Notes: generated from the letters alone by a model not told the origin. 64,000 nucleotides of DNA from an uncultured Bacteroidales bacterium (GCA_900319005.1 ONMV01000003.1:175420-239419); one strand, 5' to 3'. Counted from the first letter of the stretch, positions 1 through 9,650 are shown. Numbers and translations are program-made.

Positions 1-1552
1 TCACTAATTGGGCGGGCAGTCCTTGGATGGAGAAACTATCCGGACTGAGTTGCTCTATATCAAAACCGATCGTGCGAAGATCCGGCAATAAATCATGCAC
101 GAGAACCATCTCATCCGGAGGCAGAGCGAGTACCTCGGGGAAGAGCAATTGCTGCATTGCCCCTTGCGTCAGGTTCAATTGTTCGAGGAACTGGTGGTAT
201 AGAATAGCGGCATGGGCACGACGCTGGTTAATGAGAAGCAGCCCGCGGCTCGTAGGCAGTAAAATATACTTACCCGCATACTGCCATAGCGGACAAGATG
301 ATACATCTTCCGGGTGCAATACAGAATCGCTTTGCGAATCAGTCTGTACTTTGTCTGTGAAACTATCTGTGGTCTTCAATCCCTCGTACAAACTCTCCCA
401 ATGGTTCACCGGACGCTGTTGTTCTACAAACGAATGGCGTTCGTTGAAAGGATTGTAACTCGGGTCAACCGTCACTTTCGGCTGGCTCACCGGACGTGTC
501 TGCGGAGTAGGGATGTCAATACAGCCGGAGGTGTCAAAATCGATCTGAGGAGCTAAGGTGAATTTGCCCAATGATTCGCGTACCGACGCCATGAGAATCT
601 GGAAAATGGTCTGCTCGTCGGCAAACTTTATCTCCGTCTTGGTGGGGTGAATATTAACGTCAATTGATTCTGGCGCAATGTCAAAATAGATGAAGAAGGA
701 GGGCTGGTAGTCATTGGGGAGCATGCCTGAGTAAGCCGTCTGGACTGCTTTCAGAAAGTACGGATGGCGCATGTACCGGCCGTTGACAAAGAAATACTGC
801 TCTGCTTTCTTGGTGGCATTCTCCGGTTTGACGACGAATCCGTGTATAGATACGAGCTCAGTGTCTGTGTTTATATCCACGAAGGCGGAGGTGAAGACAT
901 TCCGTTTGGGGTTACCGAATACTGATTCGATCCGCTGTTTCTCGCTGCCAGCCGGCAACTCCATCAGGATTTCATCGTTATGAACAAACGTGAAACTGAC
1001 TTTCGGATAAACGAGCACGATATGATAGAACTCGTTCAGCAGGTTGCGCAACTCTGTCTGGTCGGTCTTGAGAAATTTCCGCCTTACCGGCACGTTGAAA
1101 AACAGATTGCTTACTTTGATGTTTGTTCCCACGGGACAGCTGCATGGTTCCTGACGCACTACGTCTGAGCCGTGTATCTCGAGCAGTGTACCCGTTTCGT
1201 CCTCTTTGCGGCGGGTGGTCATCTCTACTTGCGACACGGCGCATATACTTGCCAACGCCTCGCCGCGGAAACCCATCGTGCGGAGAGAGAAAAGGTCTTT
1301 CGCCTCCCGTATCTTACTGGTGGCATGGCGCTCGAAAGCCAAACGGGCGTCCATCTCGCTCATGCCTATTCCATCATCTATCACCTGAAGCAACGTTCTG
1401 CCTGCATCGCGAACAATGACCTGAATACGGGTAGCACCCGCATCCAAGCTGTTCTCTACCAACTCTTTCAGACACGATGCCGGGCGTTGAATCACTTCGC
1501 CTGCGGCAATCTGATTGGCGACACTATCCGGTAATAGATGAATGATATCCAT
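1..1552 (-). CDS. mutL: DNA mismatch repair protein MutL (3' end outside window)
   Basis: MutL couples mismatch recognition by MutS to strand incision and removal. Reading from the ATG at 1552, the N-terminal GHKL ATPase is clear: ELVENSLDAGA (metal-binding E and N), DDGIGM, and the GFRGEALASI lid motif. The transducer domain follows, with the conserved lysine region around SIDVNIHPTKTEIKF. A low-complexity linker comes next, and then the start of the C-terminal dimerisation domain (PEVLALPPDE). The frame is open to base 1, so 517 codons are visible and roughly the last 100 are missing; the endonuclease motifs cannot be judged. It lies 23 bp behind the small membrane-protein gene on the same strand, so the two are probably co-transcribed. 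Family assignment is firm. Confidence 0.97.
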   Translation of the reverse strand, partial: MDIIHLLPDSVANQIAAGEVIQRPASCLKELVENSLDAGATRIQVIVRDAGRTLLQVIDDGIGMSEMDARLAFERHATSKIREAKDLFSLRTMGFRGEALASICAVSQVEMTTRRKEDETGTLLEIHGSDVVRQEPCSCPVGTNIKVSNLFFNVPVRRKFLKTDQTELRNLLNEFYHIVLVYPKVSFTFVHNDEILMELPAGSEKQRIESVFGNPKRNVFTSAFVDINTDTELVSIHGFVVKPENATKKAEQYFFVNGRYMRHPYFLKAVQTAYSGMLPNDYQPSFFIYFDIAPESIDVNIHPTKTEIKFADEQTIFQILMASVRESLGKFTLAPQIDFDTSGCIDIPTPQTRPVSQPKVTVDPSYNPFNERHSFVEQQRPVNHWESLYEGLKTTDSFTDKVQTDSQSDSVLHPEDVSSCPLWQYAGKYILLPTSRGLLLINQRRAHAAILYHQFLEQLNLTQGAMQQLLFPEVLALPPDEMVLVHDLLPDLRTIGFDIEQLSPDSFSIQGLPAQLV

Positions 1553-1575
1553 ATATTCACGCGTATACGCGCGTA

Positions 1576-1812
1576 TTATAATAGGAAATAAAATGCAAAA
1601 AGGAGGAGTCCGAGTAGTGCGATCCAGAAAGTGAGGCGTGAGGCCTTTTGCTTACGCAGTTCGGTCATGTTTTTCTCGTGCTCTTCCCTAAAAGACCCGT
1701 GATGAAGACGCGCAAGTTTTTTATCCTTGCGCGCCTCCTTTTCCTCGTCGAAATAAATGGGGCGATAGTCCCACTCACGGGGTTTATTTACTTTCGGAAA
1801 TAAAACCGACAT
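1576..1812 (-). CDS. Small single-pass membrane protein, conserved-type hypothetical
   Basis: This is a 78-residue protein of unknown function. The N-terminal part contains FPKVNKPREWDYRPIYFD and is followed by a highly charged stretch (about residues 24-58, rich in K, R and E). One hydrophobic C-terminal segment (about residues 61-78, FWIALLGLLLFAFYFLL) would anchor it in the inner membrane with the charged part in the cytoplasm. Small proteins with this FPKVNKPR-type start are, as I remember, common in Bacteroidota, but I know of no function. The position just upstream of mutL suggests a shared transcript, not a shared function. Confidence 0.75.
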   Translation of the reverse strand: MSVLFPKVNKPREWDYRPIYFDEEKEARKDKKLARLHHGSFREEHEKNMTELRKQKASRLTFWIALLGLLLFAFYFLL

Positions 1813-1831
1813 TTGTATTAATTTTTAGCAC

Positions 1832-1878
1832 TCAGCTATCAGCATCCGAAGGGCTGACAGCTGAATGCTGATAGCTGA
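1832..1878. repeat. 14-bp inverted repeat downstream of the OmpA-TPR gene
   Basis: TCAGCTATCAGCAT at 1832-1845 is the exact reverse complement of 1865-1878, with a 19-base loop, ending one base from the stop codon of the minus-strand gene. It could form a strong stem in the mRNA, but no T run follows on the minus strand, so it is not a classic terminator. The words AGCTGATAG and CAGCTATC resemble repetitive intergenic words in this phylum. Confidence 0.6.
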
Positions 1879-3564
1879 TTACTTAACGATTGCCTGGAAC
1901 TCAGCGTCCTCTGCGAACTTAGCAAACTCGATATCCTCAGCAGCACGAGCCTTGAGAGCAGCGTCCTGAGCGATAGCGGATTTGAGGTTTGCATAAACGG
2001 CAGCTTTGTCGTTCGTACGAGCGCCAACGATTGCTTTCAGATAAGCGGTGGTAGCGTTCGGCTCTTTTACGTTATTCAGCGTAGCAGTAGCAGCTGCGTA
2101 CTCCTCGTTGAGGATCTGCTGAACAGCGGCATTGTTGGTAGCGGCGTTACCATAAGCTTTCTTTGCTTCTGTGTAGTTACCCTTCTGCGTGTAGAGCGTA
2201 CCGAGTGCTGCGTTCAGATTAGCCTTGGTGCCGGCTGCTTTACCGAGGTACTCCTCAGCTTTTGCCAAGTCACCATCAGCCATAGCTGCTATACCTGCGT
2301 TGTAGTTAACGTCCGGATCATTCGGCTGGATAGCCAGAGCGCGACCGTAGCAACGACGAGCCTCAGCGATATTACCGTCCTCGAAGTACAGCTGACCCAT
2401 ACCATTCCATGCACGGTAGTCGTTGTAGATGTTAGCTGCCTTTGCATAAATCTCCATTTTCTCTGCTTTGTTGTTGGTCAGTGTAGCTGCATAGAGCAAC
2501 TCCTCAACGCTCAGTTGAGCAGGATCGTTCTTTGCCAACTCGCGGATCTCATCATCGCTCTTACCAATCAGGTCGGTAGTGAGGATGAGACGGCTGCGAC
2601 GGAGTGCCGGAAGAATCTCATCAGCGATGTTCTTATAAACAGCGCTCAGGTTCTTGATTTGTGCTTCGCGCTCCTCAGGATCGCTGTACATTGAGAGCAC
2701 ACGCAGAACCAGGTCTTTGTCCTGGAGATTGCTGTTCTCCATAGCTGCTTGGAAACCAGCCCAGTCCTCTGCGGTGATGTTCGACTCGATCTCTTTGGAT
2801 ACTTTGTTCTTCTTCATGTCTTTCTTGAGGAAGTCCTGAGCTACTTTCTGACGATTCTGAGCCAGTTTCTCGTTCAGATCCATACCACCATCCGGAGATG
2901 CATAACCTGCTACCTCAATCTTGTTGATCTCTTTGCGCTCGTCCTTGTTAGCGTCCTTGATAGCTGCCTGCAATGCTTTAACAGCCTCTGATTGGGTCTC
3001 CGATGAACGGAGATTAGCGCTTTGAATGAGGAACTTGATATCAGCCTCAGTCAACTCTTGAATAACGCGTTGGAACTTGTCCGGTGTGCAAGCTGTCTTG
3101 TTGTCTTTTGCTTGTGCCAACTCAGCCGTAGCGATAACACCATCAGCAATCTTCAGATCAGGGATCTCAATCACTTTCTTTCCTACACGTGCCTCGAAGC
3201 GCAAGTACAGTTCCGATTTGTGCATACCCGGAACATAATCAAACGAGCATGTCTGAGAATACTTACCACCCTCTCTGTAATTAACGGTCTTGCCGTTCTC
3301 TTTGGCTCTCTCACCTACGTAAGTAACCGACTCACCAACGGACTCCTGACCCTGGTACTTCAATACCGGAGTAACTACGAGTACACCTTTCTTGGCGAAT
3401 TTCTTCTCAGGAAAAGTACCGGTGATTTTTGCTTCTACTTTGTCACCAACCTTTACCAGCGGGTTCGGGTTAACGGTGATCTGATCGGGTTCCGGCAACG
3501 TCTTGTTGCACGATGCCAACAATGCTACTGCAGCAATGAGGCTAAGAAATAAACCTTTTTTCAT
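1879..3564 (-). CDS. OmpA-like/TPR outer-membrane lipoprotein
   Basis: A 561-residue lipoprotein. The signal peptide MKKGLFLSLIAAVALLASC ends in a lipobox with acylated Cys19, so I use the ATG at 3564 and not the one two codons earlier. Residues 30-160 form a beta-rich domain of unknown type. An OmpA-like peptidoglycan-binding segment follows near residues 210-260 (IEVAGYASPDGGMDLNEKLA, then RQKVAQDFL). The C-terminal third holds tetratricopeptide repeats (YNDYRAWNGMGQLYFEDGNI, ARRCYGRALAIQPNDPDVNY, and similar). It is probably an abundant cell-envelope protein tethering outer membrane to peptidoglycan, but no precise role is known to me. It has its own perfect promoter at 3611-3641. Confidence 0.85.
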   Translation of the reverse strand: MKKGLFLSLIAAVALLASCNKTLPEPDQITVNPNPLVKVGDKVEAKITGTFPEKKFAKKGVLVVTPVLKYQGQESVGESVTYVGERAKENGKTVNYREGGKYSQTCSFDYVPGMHKSELYLRFEARVGKKVIEIPDLKIADGVIATAELAQAKDNKTACTPDKFQRVIQELTEADIKFLIQSANLRSSETQSEAVKALQAAIKDANKDERKEINKIEVAGYASPDGGMDLNEKLAQNRQKVAQDFLKKDMKKNKVSKEIESNITAEDWAGFQAAMENSNLQDKDLVLRVLSMYSDPEEREAQIKNLSAVYKNIADEILPALRRSRLILTTDLIGKSDDEIRELAKNDPAQLSVEELLYAATLTNNKAEKMEIYAKAANIYNDYRAWNGMGQLYFEDGNIAEARRCYGRALAIQPNDPDVNYNAGIAAMADGDLAKAEEYLGKAAGTKANLNAALGTLYTQKGNYTEAKKAYGNAATNNAAVQQILNEEYAAATATLNNVKEPNATTAYLKAIVGARTNDKAAVYANLKSAIAQDAALKARAAEDIEFAKFAEDAEFQAIVK

Positions 3565-3610
3565 ATGCATTAAAATAATGTTAATAAATGTTATTTACTC
3601 AAATTTGCGG

Positions 3611-3641
3611 CAAAGATACAACAAAAATTGCATATATGCAA
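3611..3641 (-). promoter_or_regulatory. Promoter of the OmpA-TPR gene
   Basis: On the minus strand there is TTG (3641-3639), 20 bases, then TATCTTTG (3618-3611). This is an exact match to the Bacteroidota -33/-7 pattern and lies about 45 bases before the chosen ATG. Confidence 0.8.
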
Positions 3642-3680
3642 GTATTTTCTTCTTTTTTTGCAGAAAAAGTCTTTTTTTTC

Positions 3681-3711
3681 TTGCGTATATGCGAAAAAAA
3701 GTGTAATTTTG
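3681..3711 (+). promoter_or_regulatory. Promoter of yhcH
   Basis: TTG at 3681-3683, a 20-base spacer, then TAATTTTG at 3704-3711. It is divergent from the OmpA-TPR promoter and about 35 bases before the yhcH ATG. Confidence 0.75.
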
Positions 3712-3746
3712 TGCCCAAAAGTGAAAAATACAAATATTCTATACAT

Positions 3747-4202
3747 ATGATTTTGGATAAATTAGAGAACGCTGATTGGTATTACGACAGCGTACCGGGA
3801 TTGAAAGAATTTATGAAATTCTACAATGAGAACGATCTGGAAGAAATGCCTGCGTGCAAGATCTTCCTTGATGGCAAAGACCTCTTTGTGAACATCTTGG
3901 ATTTCAAAGGCAAAGAGGAGTCCAAATGCCGTATGGAGGCACACAAGGATTATCTCGACATCCAGATTCCTCTCGGAGACGATGAGGTAATGGGTTGGAA
4001 AGCACAAGTGGATTGTCAGGAAGTAACCCAAGAGTATGATGAAGGCAAGGATGTAGAGTTCTACGGTGACAAAGCCACCGCTAAGTTCACCGTTCCTGCC
4101 GGACATTTCGCAGTCTTCTTCCCCTCCGACGCCCATCAACCGGGTATCGCACCGGGCAAAGAGTACCGGAAACTTATCGTCAAAGCACGCGTGAACCAAT
4201 AA
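3747..4202 (+). CDS. YhcH/YjgK/YiaL (DUF386) family protein
   Basis: A 151-residue cupin-type protein. It has the family signature in order: LENADWYY near the N-terminus, the HKDYLDIQIPLGDDE block, the YDEGKDVEFYG block, and HFAVFFPSDAHQPGIAPG near the C-terminus with the conserved metal-binding His and Asp. Members act on sugar anomers or on sialic-acid and beta-galactoside breakdown products. The next genes, glgB and nagB, also concern hexose and amino-sugar metabolism, which fits but does not fix a substrate. The ATG at 3747 is chosen because the promoter -7 box ends at 3711, so upstream in-frame codons would not be transcribed. Confidence 0.9.
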   Translation: MILDKLENADWYYDSVPGLKEFMKFYNENDLEEMPACKIFLDGKDLFVNILDFKGKEESKCRMEAHKDYLDIQIPLGDDEVMGWKAQVDCQEVTQEYDEGKDVEFYGDKATAKFTVPAGHFAVFFPSDAHQPGIAPGKEYRKLIVKARVNQ

Positions 4203-4249
4203 GCGGTCGTAATACCGTAATGACGTAATAACGAAAAATCAGCAATACC

Positions 4250-6325
4250 ATGGCAACAAAGAAAACAACACCGGCTCCGAAACATCTGAGAATCGTAGAA
4301 CGCGATCCGTATTTGGCGCCCTACGAAGGAGCATTGCAGGCTCGCGCAGATTATGCGAAAAATAAGGAAAATGAGCTCACCGGCGGCAAACCGCTCTCCG
4401 AGTGGGCTACTGGTTATCTCTATTTCGGTTTGCATCACACCTCCGATGGATGGGTGCTCCGCGAATGGGCTCCGAACGCTACGGCGATCTACATCAAGGG
4501 CGACATGAATAACTGGCAGAAAGACGAAGCATATCGTCTCCAGCCGGTAGGGAACGGTGTGTGGGAAGCCAAAATGCCGGAAGAGGCGATCAAACATGGG
4601 CAGCTCTATAAGTTGCTGGTGGAGTGGAACGGCGGTTACGGAGAGCGTATCCCGAGTTATGTCCGCCGCGTAGTGCAAGACGAGCAGACAAAGATCTTCT
4701 CCGCACAGGTGTGGAATGAACCCGAATACCAGTGGAAGAACCGAAAACCCCACCCGACCTCCCCACAAGGGAGGAGAAAGAGCAGCAACGAAGCTCTGTT
4801 CATTTATGAGTGCCACATCGGTATGTCTTCCGAGCAGGAGAAAGTGAACTCATACGAGGAGTTCCGCCGCGATGTACTCCCGCGTATCGCCAAACTGGGC
4901 TATAACTGCATCCAGATCATGGCTATCCAAGAGCACCCTTACTACGGTTCCTTCGGATACCATGTCTCCAATTTCTTTGCGGCCTCCAGCCGTTTCGGTA
5001 CGCCTAACGAACTCAAAGCGCTCATTGACGATGCGCACGGAAGAGGCATCAAGGTCATCATGGACCTCGTACACAGCCACGCGGTAAAGAACGAACTCGA
5101 GGGACTCGGTAATTTTGATGGCACGGGATACCAGTATTTCCATGACGGTTATCGTCGGGAGCACCCGGCTTGGGACTCGCTCTGTTTCAATTATGGCAAG
5201 AACGAAGTGCTGCATTTCCTCCTCTCGAACTGTAAGTTCTGGTTGGATGAATATGATTTCGATGGTTTCCGTTTCGATGGTGTGACCTCGATGATCTATC
5301 GTTCTCATGGTCTGGGAGAAGACTTCAACGGCTATCCCTCTTATTTCAACGGAAACGAAGATGGCGACGCCCTCATGTATCTCACTTTGGCTAACAAAGT
5401 CATTCACGAAGTGAAGCCACAAGCAATCACGATTGCCGAAGAGATGTCCGGTATGCCGGGGCTCGCTGCGGCTATCGAAGATGGAGGTGTCGGCTTTGAC
5501 TACCGCTTGGCAATGGGTATCCCGGATTTCTGGATCAAGTACATCAAAGAGGTGAAGGACGAGGACTGGAAAGCAGGACATATACTCTATGAAATGACTA
5601 ACCGCCGTGAGGACGAAAAGACCATCTCGTACGCCGAGAGTCATGACCAGGCTTTGGTGGGTGACAAGACCATCATCTTCCGTCTCGTGGACGCGGATAT
5701 GTACTGGCATTTCGAGCATGGCCACTCGACCTATATGGTGGACCGCGGAATCGCGCTGCATAAGATGATCCGCCTTGTCACCGCTTCCACTATTAATGGT
5801 GGATACTTGACCTTTATGGGAAATGAGTTCGGACATCCCGAATGGATCGATTTTCCGCGCGAGGGAAACGGATGGAGTTATAAGTATGCGCGTCGGCAGT
5901 GGGGGCTGGTGGACAATCCGAATTATTTCTTCGCCGACCTCAACCGCTTTGATGAACAGATGATCCATCTGCTCAAGAAATATATCATCACAGAGGAAGA
6001 TGACTGGGGTTGCCATCTGCCGTGGGTTATGAAATGGTGGGACAACGAGGGAGACCAAGTCGTGGCTTACTCCCGCGGAGATCTGCTCTTTATCTTCAAC
6101 TGGAACGGACAGAAATCCTTTACAGACTACGGCATGTTAGTGCCGGAAGGCAAATACAAAGTAGTGCTGAACACCGACGCAAAAGAGTTCGCAGGCTTCG
6201 GGCTGAGCGATGACTCAGTGGAGCATTTCACGGAACACGACGAACTATACGCGAAGGACGGAAAGGGTTGGCTCAAGATGTACCTCCCCGCCCGCAGTGC
6301 AGTCGTATTAAAAAGAATAGACTAA
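4250..6325 (+). CDS. glgB: 1,4-alpha-glucan branching enzyme
   Basis: A 691-residue GH13 enzyme that makes alpha-1,6 branches in glycogen. The N-terminal CBM48 domain includes REWAPNATAIYIKGDMNNW. The catalytic barrel carries all three acids: nucleophile D343 in GFRFDGV, general acid E397 in IAEEMSG, and D466 in ESHDQALVG. The C-terminal beta-sandwich ends at VVLKRID. One oddity is at residues 166-179: the loop between CBM48 and barrel contains PHPTSPQGRRKSS, encoded by a small palindromic element (CCTCCC/GGGAGG stem) that looks inserted in frame. Catalytic residues are intact, so the enzyme is probably active. No other glycogen gene is nearby. Confidence 0.97.
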   Translation: MATKKTTPAPKHLRIVERDPYLAPYEGALQARADYAKNKENELTGGKPLSEWATGYLYFGLHHTSDGWVLREWAPNATAIYIKGDMNNWQKDEAYRLQPVGNGVWEAKMPEEAIKHGQLYKLLVEWNGGYGERIPSYVRRVVQDEQTKIFSAQVWNEPEYQWKNRKPHPTSPQGRRKSSNEALFIYECHIGMSSEQEKVNSYEEFRRDVLPRIAKLGYNCIQIMAIQEHPYYGSFGYHVSNFFAASSRFGTPNELKALIDDAHGRGIKVIMDLVHSHAVKNELEGLGNFDGTGYQYFHDGYRREHPAWDSLCFNYGKNEVLHFLLSNCKFWLDEYDFDGFRFDGVTSMIYRSHGLGEDFNGYPSYFNGNEDGDALMYLTLANKVIHEVKPQAITIAEEMSGMPGLAAAIEDGGVGFDYRLAMGIPDFWIKYIKEVKDEDWKAGHILYEMTNRREDEKTISYAESHDQALVGDKTIIFRLVDADMYWHFEHGHSTYMVDRGIALHKMIRLVTASTINGGYLTFMGNEFGHPEWIDFPREGNGWSYKYARRQWGLVDNPNYFFADLNRFDEQMIHLLKKYIITEEDDWGCHLPWVMKWWDNEGDQVVAYSRGDLLFIFNWNGQKSFTDYGMLVPEGKYKVVLNTDAKEFAGFGLSDDSVEHFTEHDELYAKDGKGWLKMYLPARSAVVLKRID
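4739..4787. repeat. Short palindromic element inserted in frame in glgB
   Basis: CCTCCC (4758-4763), a 5-base loop and GGGAGG (4769-4774), flanked by C-rich CCCCACCCGA, encode the odd peptide PHPTSPQGRRKSS. Peptides of the PHPTSPxG type turn up across Bacteroidota as translated intergenic palindromes, as far as I recall. A related copy lies in the glycosyltransferase gene at 25095-25121. Confidence 0.6.
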
Positions 6326-6348
6326 TAATATCAATTGTCAACTAATTT

Positions 6349-7158
6349 ATGAGAGTAATTATCGAACCTTCGTATGACCTGCTTAGTCAGTGGGCTGCGA
6401 ATTATGTAGCAAAACGTATCAATGAGTTTGACCCCAAGGAGAGCAAACCTTTCGTACTTGGTCTGCCGACCGGCAGTTCGCCCCTTGGAATGTACAAAGC
6501 GCTCATCGAATTGAATAAAGCCGGAAAGGTATCTTTCCGCAATGTGGTCACCTTCAATATGGACGAGTATGTTAACCTCCCGGAAGAGCACCCCGAGAGC
6601 TATCATAGCTTCATGTGGAATAATTTCTTCAACCATATCGACATTAGAAAGGAGAATGTGAACATCCTCAACGGAAATGCAAACGACCTTGCTGCCGAAT
6701 GCGCACGTTATGAGGAGAAGATCCGTAATATTGGTGGTATTCACCTCTTCCTCGGCGGTATCGGTCCGGACGGACATATCGCTTTCAACGAGCCCGGTTC
6801 ATCCCTCTCCAGCCGTACGCGTAAAAAAGACTTGACCACCGACACCATCATCGCTAACAGCCGTTTCTTTGACAATGATGTCAACAAAGTGCCCAAGACA
6901 GCTCTCACCGTAGGTGTCGGAACGGTGATGGATGCCAAAGAGGTGTTGATCATGGTCAACGGACATAACAAAGCCCGTGCGCTCCAACATGCCATCGAGG
7001 AGCCGATTAGCCATATGTGGACCGTTTCTGCCCTCCAGATGCACCAACATGGAATCATCGTCTGCGATGAGGCAGCTTGCGAAGAACTCAAAGTGGGTAC
7101 TTTCAACTATTTCAAAGACATCGAGAAAAACAACCTCGACCCCGCTACGCTCTTGTAA
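6349..7158 (+). CDS. nagB: Glucosamine-6-phosphate deaminase
   Basis: A 269-residue enzyme that converts glucosamine-6-phosphate to fructose-6-phosphate and ammonia, in the cytosol. The phosphate-binding [12 protein letters not shown], the catalytic FNMDEYV (Asp72 region), [17 protein letters not shown] with the ring-opening His, and the [13 protein letters not shown] segment are all present. Length matches the family. It follows glgB by 23 bp and is closed by a strong terminator. NagB feeds amino sugars from cell-wall or host glycans into glycolysis. Confidence 0.97.
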   Translation: MRVIIEPSYDLLSQWAANYVAKRINEFDPKESKPFVLGLPTGSSPLGMYKALIELNKAGKVSFRNVVTFNMDEYVNLPEEHPESYHSFMWNNFFNHIDIRKENVNILNGNANDLAAECARYEEKIRNIGGIHLFLGGIGPDGHIAFNEPGSSLSSRTRKKDLTTDTIIANSRFFDNDVNKVPKTALTVGVGTVMDAKEVLIMVNGHNKARALQHAIEEPISHMWTVSALQMHQHGIIVCDEAACEELKVGTFNYFKDIEKNNLDPATLL

Positions 7159-7212
7159 CTCTTTTGGGCTTGTAGCATGCTTTTTCAAAAACGGATACGG
7201 CTTCAAGAATAA

Positions 7213-7243
7213 CTAAAAAAGCGCTTTTTGCGCTTTTTTAGTT
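7213..7243 (+). terminator. Rho-independent terminator after nagB
   Basis: AAAAAAGCGC, a T5 loop, then GCGCTTTTTT at 7215-7239. It is a symmetric stem with a T run, placed 55 bases after the nagB stop. Confidence 0.85.
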
Positions 7244-7401
7244 CAAAAATTTGCAATGAGACTTTGACGCTCTTGAGACTTTTTCGGATCCCATAGTCCC
7301 ACATCATTTTTTTATTTGATCCATTTGCTGTAATGGTCACGTAAATGACTGCTAAATACCTGCTAATTCTATGCAAAAAAGCGACAAAAAGGCTGCGACT
7401 C

Positions 7402-7432
7402 TTGCATATCTCAAAAAAAAGCAGTATCTTTG
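7402..7432 (+). promoter_or_regulatory. Promoter of cysS (within the 316-bp nagB-cysS gap)
   Basis: TTG at 7402-7404, 20 bases, TATCTTTG at 7425-7432, followed by CACGC. The rest of the gap 7159-7474 holds the nagB terminator and otherwise AT-rich sequence with no convincing gene. Confidence 0.85.
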
Positions 7433-7474
7433 CACGCAAAATTGTTTTTAATAGGTAAATAGAAACTCTATTTT

Positions 7475-8935
7475 ATGGAAATCTATAATTCTTTAACTCG
7501 TTTCAAAGAGACTTTCAAGCCCCTCCATGAAGGACATGTAGGCATGTACGTCTGCGGACCGACGGTGTACGGTGACGCCCATTTGGGTCATGCTCGTCCC
7601 GCTATTACGTTCGATATCCTCTATCGCTATCTTATGCACCTTGGCTATAAGGTGCGTTACGTGCGTAATATCACTGATGTGGGACACCTCGAACACGATG
7701 CTGACGAAGGTGAAGATAAGATCGCTAAGAAAGCCCGTCTGGAGCAACTCGAACCGATGGAGGTTGTACAGTTCTACACCAACCGCTACCATCGGGACAT
7801 GGCTGCCCTCAACGTCCTGCCGCCTTCCATCGAACCGCACGCCTCGGGGCATATCATCGAGCAGATTGCCTTCGTACAGAAGATCCTTGACCGCGGCTAC
7901 GCCTATGTCTCTAATGGAAGCGTCTATATGGACGTTGAGAAATACGCCAAGGACTATCCGTACGGCAAGCTCTCCGGACGTAACCTCAACGACATCGTCA
8001 CTGAGACCCGCGAACTGGACGGACAGGAGGAAAAGAAGCACAGTTATGACTTCGCCCTCTGGAAGAAAGCCGCTCCGGAGCATATCATGCACTGGCCATC
8101 GCCTTGGTCGGAAGGATTCCCCGGATGGCACATGGAGTGCTCTACGATGGGCACCAAATACCTCGGCGAGCAGTTCGACATCCACGGCGGCGGACTCGAC
8201 CTTATCTTCCCCCACCACGAGGCGGAGATAGCACAATCCTGCGCTGCCCTCGGACATGAGACAGTACATTACTGGATGCACAATAACATGATCACTATCG
8301 CCGGCAAGAAGATGGGCAAGAGTTACAATAATTTCATCACCTTGGAACAGTTCTTCAACGGTGAACACCCGCTTTTGTCGAAACCCTTCGGTCCGATGGT
8401 CATCCGTTTCTTCATCCTTCAGGCACATTACCGCTCCACTGTGGACTTCTCCTCCGAGGCTCTGGAAGCTGCTGAGAAAGGACTCCAACGTCTCCAGGAG
8501 GCCTATGCAAGATTGTTGAAGATCAAACCGGCAGCGGCTACCAACGTAGAGGTGAACGGTCTGCGGGAGAAATGCCAAGAGGCGATGGACGATGATCTGA
8601 ATACGCCGTTTGTGATCGCAGCGCTCTTCGATTCCACAAAAGCCATCAATACCGTTTGTGACGGTAAGGGCACGATTAGCGAGGCAGACCTCAACGAACT
8701 GAAGGAAGTTTGGAAAACGTACGCTATTGATATCCTCGGTCTGCGACTTGAAGAGCAAGGCGGAGGAGACGAGAAGATGAAGGCTTTTAACGGCGCTATC
8801 GACCTCTTGCTTGGTATCCGCCTGCAGGCAAAGCAGAACAAAGATTGGTCCACATCCGATAAGATCCGCAACGAACTGACTGCTCTCGGTTTTCAAATCA
8901 AAGACACCAAAGACGGCTTCGAATGGAGCATATAG
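7475..8935 (+). CDS. cysS: Cysteinyl-tRNA synthetase
   Basis: A 486-residue class I synthetase that charges tRNA-Cys. The HIGH motif is HLGH at residues 36-39. The zinc site starts at Cys27 in MYVCGPT and continues with the HMECSTMG and [11 protein letters not shown] segments. The KMSKS loop is KMGKS at residues 279-283, and the DALR-type C-terminal helical domain ends with [19 protein letters not shown]. Length is normal. The ATG at 7475 follows its promoter by about 40 bases. The next gene begins 5 bases after the stop. Confidence 0.97.
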   Translation: MEIYNSLTRFKETFKPLHEGHVGMYVCGPTVYGDAHLGHARPAITFDILYRYLMHLGYKVRYVRNITDVGHLEHDADEGEDKIAKKARLEQLEPMEVVQFYTNRYHRDMAALNVLPPSIEPHASGHIIEQIAFVQKILDRGYAYVSNGSVYMDVEKYAKDYPYGKLSGRNLNDIVTETRELDGQEEKKHSYDFALWKKAAPEHIMHWPSPWSEGFPGWHMECSTMGTKYLGEQFDIHGGGLDLIFPHHEAEIAQSCAALGHETVHYWMHNNMITIAGKKMGKSYNNFITLEQFFNGEHPLLSKPFGPMVIRFFILQAHYRSTVDFSSEALEAAEKGLQRLQEAYARLLKIKPAAATNVEVNGLREKCQEAMDDDLNTPFVIAALFDSTKAINTVCDGKGTISEADLNELKEVWKTYAIDILGLRLEEQGGGDEKMKAFNGAIDLLLGIRLQAKQNKDWSTSDKIRNELTALGFQIKDTKDGFEWSI

Positions 8936-8940
8936 GAATA

Positions 8941-9645
8941 ATGAGTAAAAACTACGCTAAAAGAATAAGGACTTATTTGTGTCTAATGACGCATATAAGT
9001 CTTTATTCCTTATTCTTTATTCCATTAGTTTCTTGTAGTCATCCTACGCAAGAGACGGTCATAATCGAGGATCATCTGGTGGCTTACCCCGGACGGACTT
9101 TCAATTATAAAATGAAGTTCAACGACCTCCAGTCCAAACAGCATGATGTGGCATCCCGTATCGGTTTGCCCCATCCGCCTAAGAATAGAATCGATGCCGC
9201 ATCTATGCGTAAAAGTCTCGTTGAAATCGAGACAAATAGCAATTATATCGTCGATAGTCTGACGCACTCGATTCCTTACCTCATTCCATCCGCCAAACGC
9301 GAGTTGGATGCTATCGGGGCAGAGTGGGCGGATATCTTGGCGCGTAACGGATTGCCGCATTACCGATTCTATGTGACCTCTGTCTTGCGCACTCAGGAAG
9401 ACGTCAAATTTCTTCAACACAGCGGAAACATCAATTCCACTACCCAATCTTGTCATTGTTATGGCACCACGTTTGATCTTGCTTATATGCGTTATGATAA
9501 AGTAACGCGCACACGCGATTACATGCACGAGGATAACCTCAAATTAGTCTTGGGTCAAGTACTTCTTAATCATCAGCGGGCTGGTAAGATTTACGTCAAG
9601 TACGAAGCCAAACAATCCTGTTTCCACATCACCATAAGGGAATAA
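8941..9645 (+). CDS. DUF5715-like lipoprotein with a LAS-type peptidase triad
   Basis: A 234-residue predicted lipoprotein. From the ATG at 8941 a basic N-terminus (KNYAKRIR) and hydrophobic core lead to LVSC (Cys32). The C-terminal half carries SCHCYGTTFDLAY, which fits the SxHxxGxxxD zinc motif of D-Ala-D-Ala carboxypeptidase/lysostaphin-type (LAS) enzymes with H172 and D179, and CFHIT with H229 as the third ligand. I infer a peptidoglycan DD- or LD-peptidase acting in the periplasm; DUF5715 is the closest family I can name. An upstream in-frame ATG at 8923 lies inside cysS and would spoil the signal peptide less plausibly. It is probably co-transcribed with cysS and ends at a strong terminator. 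Confidence 0.8.
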   Translation: MSKNYAKRIRTYLCLMTHISLYSLFFIPLVSCSHPTQETVIIEDHLVAYPGRTFNYKMKFNDLQSKQHDVASRIGLPHPPKNRIDAASMRKSLVEIETNSNYIVDSLTHSIPYLIPSAKRELDAIGAEWADILARNGLPHYRFYVTSVLRTQEDVKFLQHSGNINSTTQSCHCYGTTFDLAYMRYDKVTRTRDYMHEDNLKLVLGQVLLNHQRAGKIYVKYEAKQSCFHITIRE

Positions 9646-9650
9646 TAAAC

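Noticed and set aside
4850-6058. 402-codon minus-strand frame opposite glgB
   Set aside because: Pure shadow: glgB is complete with all catalytic residues, and the antisense frame has no recognisable feature.
7203-7439. 78-codon minus-strand frame between nagB and cysS
   Set aside because: It overlaps the nagB terminator and the cysS promoter, is low in complexity (many K, S and F), and has no promoter or recognisable domain.
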